Of a DNA stretch of 64,000 nt, positions 61,158 through 64,000 are shown one piece after another. The translations under genes were made by a program, and so were the position numbers. A model generated the notes under the pieces. That model worked only from the letters and a program-made list of their open reading frames with translations. It was not told the DNA's origin and did no database searches. The stretch comes from Quercus robur (taxonomy: Eukaryota; Streptophyta; Magnoliopsida; Fagales; Fagaceae): contig NC_065536.1 in assembly GCF_932294415.1 (NCBI RefSeq), positions 14,939,974 to 15,003,973 on the forward strand, written 5' to 3'. The first letter of the stretch is position 1, and each line of letters begins with the position of its first letter.

Positions 61158-63690
61158 TTACGCGTGCTTCTCCATGAGTTGCCTAAACAAATCTTCTGGT
61201 GCTGGAATTATAAATGAAACAGATTCAAAATAAAGCCCAACGAGTTAGTAAATATTAAGAACCAATAACTTAGGACTTAAAAATACAACAACAATATGGT
61301 GCATCTTACCAGGCAAACCGGTGAAATTTTTGTATTGTTCAAAACCTTGACGGATCAACATCTCCGTCCCATAGACAACAACAGCTCCAGTCTCTCTTGC
61401 TTCTCGCAAAAGTCTGGTGTCCTTTGGTGTGTAAATGGCATCAAAGACCACACAATAATGTTTTAGAGCTTCCTGCAAAATCAACCAAATACATTTACTT
61501 ATTTGGCATATAAGTTGATGAACCTATCATGATGTAACTACAGTATGTTGTTTGATGCAGTGCATCAATGTCACTTCAATTTTCATCCAGCTGTTCCACT
61601 TTTTGAGCAAAGTCTCTTTAATTTTTTTTTTAAAATTAAATATTGACATCAATACAGCCTTCGACATGTATCATTGTTACAGATTCAACATGTTGATCTG
61701 TAGCATACATGAGACCTTTTTTTGGGTAAGTAGCATATATGAGTAAGTAGCATATATGAGACTGACATCATGATGGAATGGCTTAGTGACCCTTTATGCA
61801 AGGTTTAGTGAAAAAGAAAGTAAGATGAGAAATATATGAGGCAAACCTTTGAAATGGGAGTCAAATCAATTTTAGGTTTCATTCCCACAGAAGTAGTATT
61901 TGCAAGAACCATCCCTTCTTCTGGATGGAAGTTTTCTATTTCAGCAAGAGTCATAGCTTGTCCACCAACTTTGTCAGCCAGTTCTTTCGCTCGTTCTGTT
62001 AGAAGAAGACGCATGTCATTCAAGTAATTGCAAAGATTGTTCATAAACTTTAGGACTTACAAGGTATGTAGTTTGTGCTAAAAAATATATGATAGATAAT
62101 TTGTATTCTCTCTATAGAAGCAATACCAAATTTGAGGAATTATGTTTTAGCTCATTGTTTCATGAGATGTCTTTTGAAATAGTATATGTTCTGAAACACA
62201 GAGCTAGGTTATTACCAAATGTACGATTGGCAACCACAACTCTTGCTCCCTTCTGTGCAGCACCATAGGCAAGTGACTTGCCAGCACCACCAGCTCCCAA
62301 GACAACAAACAATTTACCAGCTAAGGGTGATCCAGCTGAAGGAATTGTACCGTTCAAACCTGTAAAAAGGAGAACACCAACTAAGTGAACCATGAAAAAC
62401 AAGAACGAAAGAAAAAGAACTTGTCTAAACATCTCTTGGATAGCTTGTAGAGCACTCAAACCTCGTAGTCCATCCTCAATAGCAGAAATAGCACCAATGT
62501 AGTCAGTATTGAAAGCAATTAATTTTCCATCAGGTCTCCTGACAATGTTATTAATAGCTCCTATTTTCTGTAAAGAATCAAAAAGTAATGGTAAGTAACT
62601 AATAAATTTCTGAGTAATATCATAACATACAAATTATAAAATATTTCAAGGTGAAGAGATAATCAGATACCTTGGCAATAGGGTCAATTTCATCCATGCA
62701 CTTCAGTGCTGCCTCCTTATGTGGAATTGTACAGCTGCATTCCAAATTCAATTTCTATTATTTTGCTTATCAAGAAAACAAAGTTCTAGCAATCTTATAC
62801 CATACAGAAATATGAGCATGGTCTATGCTAAATCTCTCTAGCAGATTATTCTTCTGCTAGTACTAATTCGGCACAATGACAAGTCATAGCAGCCAAGGTA
62901 CAGCAATTCAAAGCTGTTGGTTTAATTCTCAGTGCTCAGAGAAACCAAACTAAATTGATGCTATAAATATAAAATTTTGAGATATATCTCCTACATGGAG
63001 GAAATCTTACCTGCATCCGGACCAATCAATGGATGAATAGGTATTGAAAAACTTTTCAACATCATCCACCAAATAGTGCACATAAACTGCATCAAGACCA
63101 ACTGACTTGAATGCTGCATTGAACAGAAGTGGACTCTTACTGTGTCCAACAGGCTTCCCAATAATACCATATACTTTAGTATCAGGCCCAATAAGCCTAA
63201 AGTTATATAAGTCCAATAAATCTTTTGCTGTTGGTTGACCAGGAGCTGATATAGCACCAGCCTCAAGTGCACCATAAGTGAGATACCCACCAAACTTGGG
63301 GCTAAGTAACCGCGAAATCAAACCCCTCTCACCCATAACAATTCCTATTGTTGGAACCTACACGTTTCGGCAGATTTGTCAATTGAGCTTCACAAGGATA
63401 CAGTTTTATGGAAAACTGTAAATGAACAAAGTTTAGTAGAAAAGTAAATCCATGCAATGTGCATTACATACTTGAGAATGCACCATTATCTGAAAAATGC
63501 GTGCACAATCTGTAATGTCCAATGCAGTTGTTGCAATCTTCACTATGTCAGCTCCGGTAGCCTGGATTCTGGCAACAAGATTGCCAATGGCCTCAGCAGA
63601 TGGAGTATTGTGAAAATTGTGTGAAGAAACAATGAGTTTGAAGTTATCAGGCTTCTTTCCGTTGATGGAACTGGTGAAGTCATGAGCAAC
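61158..63690 (-). CDS. bifunctional 3-dehydroquinate dehydratase/shikimate dehydrogenase, copy B (partial)
   Basis: Eight exons are in the window: 63472-63690, 63011-63357, 62671-62734, 62462-62567, 62216-62359, 61847-61995, 61310-61472, 61158-61201. Together they encode the last 411 residues. Their lengths (219, 347, 64, 106, 144, 149, 163, 44) equal those of copy A exons 4-11 exactly, with the same phases. The first three exons lie beyond position 64000. Catalytic motifs are canonical: SSHN and ADIVKIATTA in the dehydratase part; HSKSP, CTIPHKE, FNTDYIGAI, GAGGAGKS and NRT in the shikimate dehydrogenase part. It ends DLFRQLMEKHA. This is the better candidate for the housekeeping plastid enzyme of the shikimate pathway. 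Same strand as copy A, about 12.4 kb upstream of it in transcriptional terms. Confidence 0.93.
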
Positions 63691-64000
63691 CTGCATAGTA
63701 GGTGAGCTTGGAAATCTAAGTAACTTGTTACTCAAACATGCAATCACATAGTTTTGACATTTTTCAACCATTTTACTTTCTATCATAATTTCAACCAAAT
63801 AGAAAGAAAATAGGTTTCATATAGATATTAAGCCACAGGAAATATCAGAGAACCCAGATTTAATGGTGTAATGAAAATGGAGGGTACGTATAACTATAAA
63901 CATCAAATAATTGCTAATGAATTTATTCATTCAATAATTTCTTTGACTGCATAGATAGGCCCCAAAAAAAAAAAAAAAAAAACATGTTCTTATAAAGAAT
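63691..64000 (-). other. intron of DQD/SDH copy B
   Basis: The acceptor CTATGCAG ends at 63691 on the minus strand. No counterpart of copy A exon 3 appears before the window ends, so this intron is longer than the 270 bp of its copy A equivalent. Confidence 0.7.

Noticed and set aside
1-64000. CRISPR arrays, operons, bacterial mobile elements or ribosome binding sites
   Set aside because: The window is plant nuclear DNA; no regularly spaced repeats with spacers were seen. The short tandem repeats are minisatellites.

Overview
This is nuclear DNA from a woody eudicot. It is AT-rich with long intergenic stretches, has short-intron genes with plant splice sites, and carries plant hAT, Mutator-like (MULE), PIF/Harbinger, Copia and TRIM relics. 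Three solo LTRs carry a repeated ctcgg-type GC-rich internal sequence that I associate with Fagaceae (oak/chestnut) repeats. That placement is recognition from memory, not a search, and is only moderately secure. No bacterial, viral or organellar gene block is present.

Layout. 1-6.5 kb is gene-free: a hAT element with exact 8-bp target duplications, a Harbinger-like MITE and a decayed tandem array of about 300 bp units. 6.5-12.95 kb holds one minus-strand DCD-domain gene (three coding exons, 603 aa) with a 4.2 kb intron in its 5' UTR. 13-21.4 kb is repeat-rich, with a MULE-type MITE and a broken Copia element. At 21.5-21.9 kb two tRNA-Pro genes (AGG and TGG anticodons) face each other tail to tail. 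23.9-29.0 kb is a minus-strand J-domain/DUF3444 gene (1100 aa in one coding exon) with a 1.4 kb 5' UTR intron and a 46-bp minisatellite upstream.

32-41.8 kb is a local tandem array of three small secreted-peptide precursors. Copy 3 is intact (91 aa), copy 2 has lost its start codon, and copy 1 ends after 41 codons. The mature-peptide region combines an IDA-like PxPPSxP core with a CLE-like PNPIxH end. A fragment of the J-domain gene's 5' UTR intron lies at the junction of two array units. A 695-bp hAT-like insertion can be read directly by comparing one unit with the other.

42.9-48.7 kb and 61.2-63.7+ kb are two tandem, same-strand genes for bifunctional 3-dehydroquinate dehydratase/shikimate dehydrogenase (DQD/SDH). 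Copy A is complete (11 exons, 531 aa). Copy B enters from the right edge, with exons equivalent to 4-11 present. Exon lengths are identical between the copies, but copy A has changed residues next to the shikimate-site Asp and in the NADP-binding loop while copy B keeps the canonical motifs. Paralogues of this kind supply quinate and gallate (tannin) pathways in other trees. The 12.4 kb between them is a graveyard of solo LTRs, MULEs and MITEs, several nested.

The strongest candidates for something not yet described are the hybrid-motif peptide array and the diverged DQD/SDH copy A. I found no evidence of a wholly new multi-gene system.
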